Assembly (NCBI GenBank): GCA_948443845.1 | Contig: CAOJUE010000015.1 | Coordinates: 1 to 43,418 of the forward strand | DNA length: 43,418 bases | Reading direction: 5' to 3' | Source: an uncultured Eubacteriales bacterium | Lineage (GTDB): Bacteria; Bacillota; Clostridia; TANB77; CAG-508 | Shown: one piece after another, positions 16,199-25,936 of the stretch | How the letters are laid out: every line of letters begins with the position of its first letter | Position numbering within the stretch: position 1 is the first letter of the stretch | Notes under the pieces: model-generated | Seen by the model: only the letters and a program-made list of their open reading frames with translations | Databases searched by the model: none | What the model was told of the DNA's origin: nothing | Position numbers and translations under genes: made by a program

Positions 16199-16511
16199 TT
16201 ATAAGATATTTTTATAAAATTGGGGATTGATTTTATCACCCAAAAATTTCTCCAATTTCTGTGGATTTTTGATTAATTCTTCTTTTTGGGCTTTGGTTAA
16301 ACTTTTTTTGATATGATATTCTAATTTGGACGCTAGCACTCGCGTTTCTGATTCCCATGCCATTTCGAGTTTTTGGGGTTTGTGGCGTAGGGTGTATTTG
16401 GCACATTTTTCGCCTCCGGGAAAAATGTTCTTCCATGCGACGGGTTAAGTCGGTGGTGATGCCGGTGTAGAGTGTTTGGTCGGTGCAGCGGAGGATGTAG
16501 GTTTGGTACAT
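16199..16511 (-). CDS. GIY-YIG nuclease-superfamily protein, needs +1 frameshift
   Basis: A small UPF0213-type protein with only the GIY-YIG fold. The start YQTYILRCTDQTLYTGIT matches the GIY-YIG core, with the catalytic-type Arg in TDLTRRMEEH. At codon 32 an extra C makes CGG; skipping it gives HFSGGEKCAKYTLRHKP, where the GG is the conserved family position, and continues to a stop at 16199 for 103 residues, the usual length. Without the shift a 91-residue protein with an unrelated tail results. GAGAGG precedes the ATG, 13 bases after wzx. The substrate is unknown; it is last in the exopolysaccharide operon. Confidence 0.82.
16403..16428 (-). other. +1 frameshift site in the GIY-YIG gene (TCC CGG A)
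   Basis: CGG is at 16418-16416 and GGA follows after skipping C16418. The codon lies in an 8-base loop closed by a 9-base perfect stem (16403-16411 with 16420-16428). Confidence 0.68.
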
Positions 16512-16524
16512 GGATTACCTCTCT

Positions 16525-18061
16525 TTATTTTAATTTAAGAATAGTTTTCAATTTTTGTTTGTAAAAGTCAAATTCTGGCATTTTCATTGCAAATAGAAAA
16601 TATAAAGTATTTGGTACCAATAAACACAAAATTCCGTTTAAAATCAGTTGTAACCATACATTCGGTATTATTATAAAATTGGAAAGATAGGCCGTAAATA
16701 AGCATATAATTAAAGTTACAAGTCCGTGTTTGATATGTAATTTAAAATATTCTAAATACGTTCCTCCCAAAACTAGTTTATATACATATTTGGGATAGCT
16801 ATATAAAAGTAATACCATCGTACTGGCTATTGTTCCAACAAATACACCACCAAGTCCCAATATTTGTACCAAAATAAGTGACATTGCAATATTGATAATT
16901 GATTCTATTAGCGGTACAAATCTATCTTCATAGAAGATTCCTGCTGCTTCTTTGAATGTATTGCTAGTATTTCTCATTCCTTGAACATATAAATTGATAA
17001 CTAATATGATTAATACAAATTTTGAAAGTAAATATTCTTCACCAATCCAAATTTTGATAAATGGTTCTATCATGCAATAAATTGATATTGAACAGAAGCA
17101 AAATAGCCATGAATTTAGTAGTAACATTGACTGGTAGATTGAGCGTACTTTGGATTTGTCTTTTTCGATTAAAAGATTACCAACACTGGCTGTAAGGGAA
17201 TTAATAACTGTACTAAATAACGTTTTAGCACTATTAATTATCATATAGTAGTTATTATACATTCCGACTGCTATAACTCCTAAACCTTTTGTCATGGAAA
17301 TAATAATATTATCAGTTCCTAAAACAATGAAACCACCAATTTTGTGAAATAACAAGCCTTTTACTTTTGTCATGACATCTTTCTTTATTTTTTTATCTAC
17401 ATCCAAAACAGCCGTTAAATCTTTTATGTATGGGTATTTCTTATTAACACTCAAATTAATTATTAAATTTTCTAAAATTGTACATATAATTTGAGCTATT
17501 AAAAACAATATAAAATTTTTAGTTATTAGAAGAATTAACATTTGACTAATATTTTTTAAAATAACGACAGCACTTTTTATCATACTTATAACATAATTTT
17601 TTTGACTTGCATATAGCATTGAACGTTTATAAGTAAGTAAATAGGAAACAATGGCGTTCAATAGATACATTAAAAATAATGCTCGTAAATTATCAGTAAC
17701 CGTTGTTTCTCCTACGATTCGTGGTATAAAAGGTAACAAGATTATACCAATTATTAAAATAACTAATGCAATCATATGATAAATATTCTTATAATATTTT
17801 ACTAATTTTTTTATTTCTTCTTGATTTTCTTCTGCTACTGGTTTATATAAATTATAAATAATAGCAGAACCAAAACCGAAGTTCTGCTATTGTTAACATA
17901 GATAAAATATTTGAAAATAGTCCTTGAATTCCATTATATTCCGCTCCTAATGCACGAATAAATATTGCTTGGGTTATAAAGCCAAAAGCTATGTTTATAA
18001 TATATAAAATTATTGAAGAAATACTATTTTTAATTGAGTTATTGGTTCTAGTATCTTTCAT
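16525..18061 (-). CDS. Wzx-type polysaccharide flippase, needs +1 frameshift
   Basis: A polytopic MOP-superfamily transporter that would flip lipid-linked repeat units across the membrane. The first helices (about 15-60) are in one frame and the rest in another. At codon 62 CTT CGG T occurs where the family has AELGFGSAI; skipping the C restores the Gly and gives one continuous protein of 511 residues with 12 or so helices, the normal size. Nothing else is damaged. The start at 18061 follows GAGAGGGA. It lies after two family 2 glycosyltransferases, the expected place for a flippase. Confidence 0.88.
17860..17891 (-). other. +1 frameshift site in wzx (CTT CGG T)
   Basis: CGG is at 17878-17876. 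It lies in the 10-base loop of an 11-base perfect stem (17860-17870 with 17881-17891). The nine bases GAACTTCGG are identical to the pheS site. Confidence 0.7.
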
Positions 18062-18083
18062 TGTTAATCCCTCTCTTAATATT

Positions 18084-19034
18084 TTACTTTATTTTATTAT
18101 ATACTCCTCGCAAGAAATTATAAATTCCATACATTCTATATCTAAGTAAAATTTCTATTTTTTCTTTCGGTTTTATAATGTTGGATTTCATTAACTTTTT
18201 ATATAATAAATCATTTTCTTCTTCTAATTTTTTATCTTTTAATTGTCTAGTTATATCGTTTTTCCATCTAAAAAAGTCAAATTCATATTTTGTCATAGTT
18301 TCTTTGCTGTATTCTTTCACTATCAAAATAATATTCTTATAAGCTTCTAATACAGAAACCTTTTTATGATTCACCTTTCCAGTAATCGCACTGTTTTCTC
18401 TTATCAGATAATTATATAAACATTGATTATCAAAATAAAAATTTTTGCATTTAGTGGCAACTTCTGCAATAAATAACAAATCTTCACATACATATATTGG
18501 TTCTCTCATTCTCATTTCTTTTATGATTTCGGATTTAAATAATTTATTCCATAAAAAACCCTTATAATAATTTAATCTTAATAATTCAAAAAATTCTTTT
18601 TTATTATCAATTAAAATTCCATCTTCTAAATCATGTTTATGGAAAGTTTTTTTATGATTTCGAATAATAGAATAATTGCACATACTAATATCGACATCAA
18701 ATTGAAGTAAATTTTGATATAACGTTTCATACATATTTTCTTCAATCCAATCATCACTATCAATAAATCCTATATACTTACCATTTGCAAGTTCGATTCC
18801 TCTGTTTCTAGCAGAAGAAACTCCAGCATTTTCTTTATGAATAACAATAATCCTGTCATCTTTTTTAGCATATTCCTCACAAATTTTTCCACTATTATCA
18901 GTTGAACCATCGTCAATTAATATAATTTCTAACTTTTTATAGGTTTGATTTATAATAGAATCTAAACATTTTCTTAGATATTTTTCTACGTTGTATACTG
19001 GTATGATAATAGATATTAAATAATCTTGCTCCAT
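18084..19034 (-). CDS. Family 2 glycosyltransferase
   Basis: A 316-residue GT-A fold enzyme. The N-terminal domain shows SIIIPVYNVEKYLRKCLDSI, then LIDDGSTDNSGKICEEY and GYIGFIDSDDWI-type metal-binding segments (IGFIDSDDW, DXD). It would transfer a nucleotide-activated sugar to the growing exopolysaccharide unit on the cytoplasmic face of the membrane. The C-terminal third is variable and probably decides specificity. It follows a second GT2 gene by 37 bases and precedes wzx. Confidence 0.92.
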   Translation of the reverse strand: MEQDYLISIIIPVYNVEKYLRKCLDSIINQTYKKLEIILIDDGSTDNSGKICEEYAKKDDRIIVIHKENAGVSSARNRGIELANGKYIGFIDSDDWIEENMYETLYQNLLQFDVDISMCNYSIIRNHKKTFHKHDLEDGILIDNKKEFFELLRLNYYKGFLWNKLFKSEIIKEMRMREPIYVCEDLLFIAEVATKCKNFYFDNQCLYNYLIRENSAITGKVNHKKVSVLEAYKNIILIVKEYSKETMTKYEFDFFRWKNDITRQLKDKKLEEENDLLYKKLMKSNIIKPKEKIEILLRYRMYGIYNFLRGVYNKIK

Positions 19035-19071
19035 TCTATTTCTTACTCCTCATATTTTATCATTCATTTCA

Positions 19072-20232
19072 TTATTTTACATAATCTATATGCACTCCAC
19101 AAATTATATGAAACGAAGTACATAACCACAATAAATAATTATTTGTTTCAAATGCATTTGAGAGATACTTGTTACAGTCATAAAATTCGCCATCTTTTTT
19201 ATATCTTTTAGACATTTCACAACCTTTTAAAAATAACTCATGTTTCATTTTTCTAGATAATGACTTTGTTCTCAACCATAAATTAGGACCTAATTCATAT
19301 AATAATTGATTATAAAAAACACTATTGCAGGTAAGCTTAAATTCATCATTAATTCTTAGAAGTTCTTGTAATAAAATATAAAATTCTAAAGATTTTAAAG
19401 AACTCTTTTTCCATAAGTTTTTAGAAGCATTATTTTTATGAATTGCATAAAAATATAAATTCTCATCAATGTGTTCATATCTTTGAGATTTTCTCATCAG
19501 AATGAATCTCATCATAATATCTTCATACCAATATCCTTCTGGAAATCTAATTTTATCAAAAAGTTCTTTTTTTATTACTCCTCCCCAAACATATCCTTTA
19601 AATTCCATTATATTTAAGCCAAAATTTCCAACAATCGATGCCTCCTTATGTCTAATAATTCCTAATATAACATCATCTATAACACTATAATTAATGTGAT
19701 TGCATTTTACAATATCTGCATTTGTACTATAAGCTCTATCTAACAACTTCTCTATATAGTCCTCTGTAACCCAATCATCATTATCAATAAATCCTAAATA
19801 TTTGCCAGACGAAGCTCTTATTCCGTTATTTCTAGCAACTGATATTCCTCCATTTTCTTGATTTAGAACATATACAAAATCATATTTATTTTCAAAATTC
19901 TTTATAATCTTTAACGAATTATCTGTTGAACCATCATTGATTAAAATAATCTGATAGTTATATTTCGTTTTTTGATTAACTAGAGAATTAATACATTTTT
20001 CTAGATAGTTTTGTGAATTATAAACTGGTATAATAATGCTTAAATCATATACTTTTTCTGAAATTGGCTTATCATTAAAAGTATTTTCTGTGTACAATAA
20101 CTTTCTTGGATATGAATCAATAACTTTCATAGTACTAATATCACTTTTTACATGCAAAATCTTAAATCGATTTAAGACTTTCATTATTATTCCAGATATA
20201 AAATATAATATTTTAAATATATTCTTTTTCAT
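19072..20232 (-). CDS. Family 2 glycosyltransferase
   Basis: A 386-residue GT2 enzyme. It has a 65-residue N-terminal extension before the catalytic domain, which then reads LSIIIPVYNSQNYLEKCINSL, ILINDGSTDNS and LGFIDNDDWV. The extension contains a weakly hydrophobic stretch (about 7-20) that could hold it at the membrane. It probably adds a different sugar from the next gene. It lies 17 bases after the family 4 transferase. Confidence 0.9.
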   Translation of the reverse strand: MKKNIFKILYFISGIIMKVLNRFKILHVKSDISTMKVIDSYPRKLLYTENTFNDKPISEKVYDLSIIIPVYNSQNYLEKCINSLVNQKTKYNYQIILINDGSTDNSLKIIKNFENKYDFVYVLNQENGGISVARNNGIRASSGKYLGFIDNDDWVTEDYIEKLLDRAYSTNADIVKCNHINYSVIDDVILGIIRHKEASIVGNFGLNIMEFKGYVWGGVIKKELFDKIRFPEGYWYEDIMMRFILMRKSQRYEHIDENLYFYAIHKNNASKNLWKKSSLKSLEFYILLQELLRINDEFKLTCNSVFYNQLLYELGPNLWLRTKSLSRKMKHELFLKGCEMSKRYKKDGEFYDCNKYLSNAFETNNYLLWLCTSFHIICGVHIDYVK

Positions 20233-20249
20233 AAATTTAATTTTGTCTC

Positions 20250-21386
20250 CTAATCATTATTATTTTTTGTATAAAAATCTTGCAAAACTTTACTAGTATC
20301 TATAATATCATATCCTGCCTGTTTTATCATATCTTCATTTTTTACTCTTTCAATGTTTGTCTCAATCAAAACATCAGCCCATTCTTTAGGTAAAAGATTT
20401 AATGACAAAAACTGCGTTGTCTTAGATACATCAACTTCATTTGGCACAACATCTTTCGAAGTAAAACATTTCAAGCCAGAAGCCTGTGCCTCAATCAAAA
20501 CCAATCCAAGTCCCTCTGTTTTCGAAGGCAATACAAATAAATCCATTGTACACATATAATCATTTACATTTTCTCTAAATCCTGCAAAAATGACATTTTC
20601 TTCAATTCCCAATCTTTTTACTTTTTCTTTTATTTCATTTTCTTTAATCCCAGTACCTATCAAAAGTAATTTACTATTAGGATGTATTTCGTAAAATTCA
20701 TAAAATACATCCACTAAAAAGTCATGATTTTTTAATTCTACAAATCTGCCAACATGTCCTATTACAATAGTATTCTTATCAATTTTCAAATCATTTCTAA
20801 TTCGCTCTCTAACCTCAACATTAAATTTATACTTTTCCAGATCAACTGCATTATGTACTATCATAAATCTGTTTGAATTAACAATTTTTTTTCCAAAAAG
20901 CCATACTCCCGCTTCTTTACTACAAGCAAAATAATTAGTTGCATACTTTTTCAATGGATATTTAAAACAATCTCCTACTACTTTTTTTATTTTACTATTG
21001 GTCTGAAAATCAATACAATGCGAATGCGCAATTCTAATTTCTATTCCATACTTTTTTGCATACTTCAAAACCATAAAATTTTTACTCGAAGAATGCATAT
21101 GTACCACCTTATAATCATGATGTTCCCTAAAGAAATCATCTAACGCCTTACAATATTTTACAAAATCCCAAGGTTTCCTAATCCAGATTCCTTCTAATTT
21201 ATAAACTGTACTTCCTAACATTCTAAGTTCTTCTTCTAATTCATAAACTTTTCCATCATCTAACAGTAAAAAATCAATCTGTAAATTCGTTTTATCCATA
21301 TGCCTCAAATTTTCAATCACAAATGTCTGTATTCCGCCTCTTAACATTCTATCTACAAAATACAATACTTTTACTTTGCCTTCCAT
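20250..21386 (-). CDS. Family 4 glycosyltransferase
   Basis: A 378-residue GT-B enzyme. The N-terminal half contains RMLRGGIQTFVIENL, typical of CapM/EpsD-like enzymes. The C-terminal half contains IGHVGRFVELKNHDFLVDVF and PSKTEGLGLVLIEAQASG, the E-x7-E donor-binding region. It is a retaining sugar transferase of the exopolysaccharide pathway with unknown specificity. It starts two bases after the FrhB-like gene ends, so the genes are co-transcribed. Confidence 0.92.
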   Translation of the reverse strand: MEGKVKVLYFVDRMLRGGIQTFVIENLRHMDKTNLQIDFLLLDDGKVYELEEELRMLGSTVYKLEGIWIRKPWDFVKYCKALDDFFREHHDYKVVHMHSSSKNFMVLKYAKKYGIEIRIAHSHCIDFQTNSKIKKVVGDCFKYPLKKYATNYFACSKEAGVWLFGKKIVNSNRFMIVHNAVDLEKYKFNVEVRERIRNDLKIDKNTIVIGHVGRFVELKNHDFLVDVFYEFYEIHPNSKLLLIGTGIKENEIKEKVKRLGIEENVIFAGFRENVNDYMCTMDLFVLPSKTEGLGLVLIEAQASGLKCFTSKDVVPNEVDVSKTTQFLSLNLLPKEWADVLIETNIERVKNEDMIKQAGYDIIDTSKVLQDFYTKNNND

Positions 21387-21387
21387 C

Positions 21388-22581
21388 CTAATCTCTCTTT
21401 CTAAATTTTTTACCTAAATTCAAAATCTTTTTATAAATTCCAGTTCTCACCAAAGTCGTTCTCGCACATCTTTCTATTCTCACTTTTATCGTATTTGGAA
21501 AATATTTTTCAAACAACTCCTTACTTTCTAATTGATTTGCATCTTTAAAAAATTCCTCTCTTCTTGCATTTTCTTTTACTGGCTGAAAAATCGCTAAAAA
21601 TCCATCCGTTGCCTCCTTTACGCCGATTTCAAGAACTTTATTATGGATTGCTAATTCCTTCATCACTTTTTGACCTTTTTCAGAATTTGCAAGAATTCGA
21701 CTTGTTCCTTTATCGTCATCCAATCTACTATCATATTTTTCAACATTAAAGCAATCCCAAATCGTAATATCTGACTCTCGCTCCAATTTCTTAAATTTGC
21801 AATCATAACACGCAGGTCTATCACAAATATTCGAGAAAAACGCTCTCAAATATGGATCACTTTCCACACCTCTATGATAAGTCACTTTATCTTCCTGATT
21901 AAAAATAACAAAATTCGAATATTTATAACCATAAAACTTATCTCGAAATCGAATATTTTTGATATCAGAATTTTCTTTTTTCTTTAATTCTAAATACTTT
22001 TCCCAAATTAATGGTGAAGGCACGGCTCTACATACAACATCTACCAAAATTAAATTTTCATAATCTTTTCTCAAAAAATTCTTCAAACCTTCAATATGAC
22101 AACTTGTCCCACTAAAACACACCATTCTGCCATTTTCCAAGTATTGTTTTACTTCCTCAAAAGCATTTCCAACTTCACTTTGTACATACTTGCTATTTCT
22201 AAATTTAACTAAGTCTTCTATTGTCTCGGCTTTACCATGCACTACTTTGAAATTCTCATCAAATTGCACACCAAAAACAACACCATTTTTTTGTATCACA
22301 TATTCTGCAATTGCTGTAAACGCTCCTCCAGATGTACTTTCTCTACGAACTTCATCGTCACTATTTTGAAAAACATAAGCTTGCTGCTTTTTTTCTATTT
22401 TTTTTGTATTCTTCACAGGGCATACTTTTTCGCATAAGCCACAATTCACACACTTCTCTTTATCTATTTCAGGATATAAAAAACCTTCTTCATCACGCCT
22501 CATTTTAATACATTTTTGCGGACATATACTTTTACATGCTGTGCAGCCTGTACATTCTGATTTTTCTTTAATATTAATCAT
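21388..22581 (-). CDS. FrhB-like iron-sulfur protein of polysaccharide clusters
   Basis: A 397-residue protein of the coenzyme F420 hydrogenase/dehydrogenase beta-subunit family. Two 4Fe-4S ferredoxin motifs stand at the N-terminus (C10, C13, C16, C20 and C44, C47, C50, C54). The FrhB domain follows, with STSGGAFTAIAEYV and CFSGTSCHIEGLKNFL. In Clostridia this family commonly lies beside polysaccharide pyruvyl transferases in surface-polymer clusters, as here, and may supply electrons for sugar modification. It overlaps the acyltransferase end by 8 bases. Confidence 0.9.
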   Translation of the reverse strand: MINIKEKSECTGCTACKSICPQKCIKMRRDEEGFLYPEIDKEKCVNCGLCEKVCPVKNTKKIEKKQQAYVFQNSDDEVRRESTSGGAFTAIAEYVIQKNGVVFGVQFDENFKVVHGKAETIEDLVKFRNSKYVQSEVGNAFEEVKQYLENGRMVCFSGTSCHIEGLKNFLRKDYENLILVDVVCRAVPSPLIWEKYLELKKKENSDIKNIRFRDKFYGYKYSNFVIFNQEDKVTYHRGVESDPYLRAFFSNICDRPACYDCKFKKLERESDITIWDCFNVEKYDSRLDDDKGTSRILANSEKGQKVMKELAIHNKVLEIGVKEATDGFLAIFQPVKENARREEFFKDANQLESKELFEKYFPNTIKVRIERCARTTLVRTGIYKKILNLGKKFRKRD

Positions 22582-23545
22582 TTTTTAATCCCCTTTTATA
22601 ACTAACTATACTATTTGCAATTTTATATAATATAATTCCTGTTACCCAACTCAATAAAACACTAATCCCCGAATTTATCATCCCATTTTGTGTCATTCCC
22701 ATTGTCCTAACTGGTCCAACCATGAACATATAATGCGTTATATACACATAATAAGAAATTGCATCAAAATGATTTAGCATCGCATTATTTTTAATTTCAA
22801 CATTTTTGAATACTTCATCCAAAAGCCAATACATACTATAAGTTAATAATATCTGCGTAAAACATACAACAATTGTATTATACAAAACAGTTCCATCCCA
22901 AAATTTCCTTGCTATTATTCTTATGGCAAACAATACAATTATTGAAAATATCAATAATATTTTAGACTTTTCCTTATCATTCCTTCTATTCCTATATCCA
23001 TAAGCACTCACATAAAGCAAAATGTACATAAATATTCTTCCTATTTCCTCTCTTACATAAGATAACAAAATAGCCAAAACTGCAATCACAAATAAAATTA
23101 CTCTATAATTCGATAACAATTTTTCTTTATTTTTATACAAAAGCGGTGTAATCATATAACAAATCATTATTACCGTCAAGAACCATAAATGCTGTGCTCC
23201 TAACACTCCACCAAATACAAACTGTAAATCAAATAAGTAAACAAAAACATATTTTACCTCAAAATTATGCTGTACAAAAATCTCTAAGCCAAACAGGAAT
23301 ATCATAAAAATATATACTGGTATCATAATTCTCAAAAATCTACTTACTAACCACTTTCTAGAATTTTCTATTTGCTTTGCTCCATATAAATATCCTGAAA
23401 TAAATATAAAAATGAATACACCTACATTAAAAAATTAAGCTGTCATTTGAATATAACGATTTTCAAGCTCTTGTACCAAATGACACATCACAATCATGAA
23501 CATCGCCACAATTCTAGTTATTTGTACCACACAATCTTTTTTCAT
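22574..23545 (-). pseudogene. Acyltransferase 3 family protein with in-frame TAA
   Basis: A membrane O-acyltransferase of the acyltransferase 3 family, which would add acetyl or similar groups to the polymer. The frame starts at 23545 in a TAATG overlap with the pyruvyl transferase stop and begins MKKDCVVQITRIVAMF with the conserved CHLVQEL. Codon 37 (23437-23435) is TAA where a sense codon such as CAA (Gln) fits before FFNVGVFIF. After it the same frame continues through about ten helices to 22574, about 323 residues in all. A point mutation is the simplest reading. A downstream start at 23335 would lack the catalytic histidine region. Confidence 0.8.
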
Positions 23546-24711
23546 TATTTCTCCAAAGCCTCTTTCAAAAACCTCTTCGACTCTTCCCTAAACTTCTCCA
23601 ACTTCTCATCTACACCAACATAATCAATTTCTTTTCCTAGCCAATCCTTCACATCTTCCGTCCCTTCCAGTAATCTATCTTTTAAATCCACAATCTTCAA
23701 AAGCGAATCCAACCTCGAATTCGTCGACACTTTCGACTGATTCGGATAACGTCTAAACACAAAAAACTTCTTATGATGAATCAGTGAAAATACCGTTCCA
23801 TGAAACGAATCCGTACACACAAATTCTGCATTTCGTACAAGATTCAAAAACTCACTTGGTCCCACATCAAAAGGCGCCTCGTCCGCAAACTGATCACTAT
23901 ATTTCACATATTCATCCAAATGATTTAGTGACACAATCTTGTACCCCGTCTTTTCCTTAATTCTCTCTGCAAATTTGCGATATTCTACCGTTTTTCCCAA
24001 AAAATAACAAAATATATACTTGTCCTGAATCAATCGTTCCTCTTTTTGAATCGACCTCCATTCTTCTTTGTTAAAAAGCAAAGTCGGATCACAAACCAAG
24101 CTCGCCTCTCTTCCAGTCAAATCTTTTACCAACTTCACCCCACTGTCTTCTCGAACCGATAAATTCTCAATTCGATTCAGAAAAGTCACATATTGTTGTT
24201 TATATTTTTCTGGAATTTGAGAAACTCCAAAACTCGTTGCAAACGAAATTTTATTCACATTTTCTGGCACAAAATTAAGGGTATAATAATCAGCCACAAT
24301 ATTCACCGGAAGCCACAATTGGTCACTTCCCACCAAAATATCAGTATAATTTCCTTCCTCACAAATATCTGACATTTTTTCATATGCCTTCGACAAATGG
24401 AAATTCTTTTCAAACCCTTCAAATTTCTTATCTCGAATACTAATATTGTTTCTTAAACTTCCATTTGCAAATTTGCAATATAACTTCATTTTCACCATGC
24501 CAAGTTTCGCCTTGATAAACGAAAAATTCACAATCTGGCTTTGATAATATTTCTTTTTGCCCTTTGCAATTTGTTTATCCAAAACCTCTAAATTAATCGT
24601 CTCATTTGGTATATTCCAATCATCCAAAATTTTCTGTGTCGCATACGCCTGCAACATACTTCCATAATTATGTTTAAAATAACACGATACAATTCCCACT
24701 TTTTTATTCAT
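23545..24711 (-). CDS. Polysaccharide pyruvyl transferase
   Basis: A 388-residue GT-B-like enzyme that adds pyruvate ketals, from phosphoenolpyruvate, to sugars of the exopolysaccharide. The N-terminus GIVSCYFKHNYGSMLQAYAT and the C-terminal CTDSFHGTVFSLIHHKKF match the family; DILVGSDQLW lies between. It starts three bases after the preceding membrane-protein gene ends, and its stop overlaps the acyltransferase start. Together with the FrhB-like gene it suggests an acidic, modified polymer. Confidence 0.93.
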   Translation of the reverse strand: MNKKVGIVSCYFKHNYGSMLQAYATQKILDDWNIPNETINLEVLDKQIAKGKKKYYQSQIVNFSFIKAKLGMVKMKLYCKFANGSLRNNISIRDKKFEGFEKNFHLSKAYEKMSDICEEGNYTDILVGSDQLWLPVNIVADYYTLNFVPENVNKISFATSFGVSQIPEKYKQQYVTFLNRIENLSVREDSGVKLVKDLTGREASLVCDPTLLFNKEEWRSIQKEERLIQDKYIFCYFLGKTVEYRKFAERIKEKTGYKIVSLNHLDEYVKYSDQFADEAPFDVGPSEFLNLVRNAEFVCTDSFHGTVFSLIHHKKFFVFRRYPNQSKVSTNSRLDSLLKIVDLKDRLLEGTEDVKDWLGKEIDYVGVDEKLEKFREESKRFLKEALEK

Positions 24712-24714
24712 TTT

Positions 24715-25866
24715 TCAATCTCCTTCACTCATTTTTTCCAGTTTTCTCAGTTCTAAATCCGTTCTAGACTGTTTAAATTTGTACATATCTGCCAATACAA
24801 ACAACACTGGTGCAATAGCCGCTTCATGACGAACCCATGAACCAAAATCTGGCTCAAACGTCGCCGAACCACATAAAAATCCCAAATACACATACAAAGC
24901 CACATTCTTTGACTTATGATTTTTCTTAATATTTTTCAGCGCCATCACCGCATAAAAAGTAATCATCACCTGATACGCCACATATGGCCAATACTTCGGA
25001 CCAAACGTGATTAATTCAAATGGCACCATCATACGAATTAGCATAATCAAATAATCCAATGTAAACAATACCAAATTCGAATCATCATTTGTAATCCAGT
25101 TACTAATATCTGTTCTTGCTTCTGTTTCTCTGGTTCTAACTCTAATAAGCTCACTATATTCTTCTGGCATTGCTGTTTTAGCAACTGTAAGTAGTAAAAA
25201 GTATCCCACTCCTAATGCCGTGATAACAACTACCACATCAAATAACTTTAACCTATCTTTCATTAATATAAAAGTCTTACAAATCCATGAGGCCCCCAAC
25301 ATAAATAATGCAATTAAAATATAATACGTTCTAAAAGTTACAGAAGCCCAATATAAAATTCCAAAACACAATATGTACTTAAAACTATCTTTTAATGCCT
25401 TACTTGTAATTACAACATACATCAAAACAAAATATAACATCTGAATAGGTTCTTTTGCCAGATTAAAATTAAATATGTTCAAAACCAATATAGTAAGTAT
25501 TAAAAAAATAGCTTGTATCATATTTAATTTTTTTCTAAGTGAAAATATAATTATCATCAAAATGATATTCCACAAAACTGTAATATAAATTTCAAATCCC
25601 TCATAGGTTGTTAATTCAAAAAAGTTAAGTTTCTCAAATATCTTAACAGTTCTTTCAGAGGCCCCTATTTCTTCTTCTGTCTGATTTTCTTCTATCATAA
25701 GTGTCGTATCATGTTTTATCATTTCTAACATTCCATGTCCAGCACCTTCATCCACTAACACTGATTTCATTATCGTATACCTTACAGCCTTCGCCCCAGC
25801 TATCAAAAACACCATTGCTACAATAATAACTGTGGTTCTCACAAAAAAATCTTGCTTAAATTTCAT
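24715..25866 (-). CDS. Polytopic membrane protein, EpsG/Wzy-like polymerase candidate
   Basis: A 383-residue protein with an N-terminal helix (about 10-27), an outside loop of about 60 residues, then eight or nine further helices and a charged C-terminal tail. The topology resembles EpsG or Wzy polymerases, which join polysaccharide repeat units outside the membrane, and the operon has no other polymerase candidate. The sequence shows no diagnostic motif, so the call rests on topology and position. GGAGAAAGG precedes the ATG. Confidence 0.65.
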   Translation of the reverse strand: MKFKQDFFVRTTVIIVAMVFLIAGAKAVRYTIMKSVLVDEGAGHGMLEMIKHDTTLMIEENQTEEEIGASERTVKIFEKLNFFELTTYEGFEIYITVLWNIILMIIIFSLRKKLNMIQAIFLILTILVLNIFNFNLAKEPIQMLYFVLMYVVITSKALKDSFKYILCFGILYWASVTFRTYYILIALFMLGASWICKTFILMKDRLKLFDVVVVITALGVGYFLLLTVAKTAMPEEYSELIRVRTRETEARTDISNWITNDDSNLVLFTLDYLIMLIRMMVPFELITFGPKYWPYVAYQVMITFYAVMALKNIKKNHKSKNVALYVYLGFLCGSATFEPDFGSWVRHEAAIAPVLFVLADMYKFKQSRTDLELRKLEKMSEGD

Positions 25867-25894
25867 CTGTACCTTTCTCCTAACTTTTACAAGT

Positions 25895-25929
25895 ATAGCG
25901 GACTCTTCTGTAATTGCAAGCCCGCTATA
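25895..25929. repeat. Intra-operon hairpin
   Basis: TATAGCGG at 25895-25902 pairs with CCGCTATA at 25922-25929 around a 19-base loop. It lies in the 70-base gap between the BY-kinase and the polymerase candidate. It has no U-tract, so an RNA processing or stability element is likelier than a terminator. Confidence 0.45.
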
Positions 25930-25936
25930 TTCTCTT

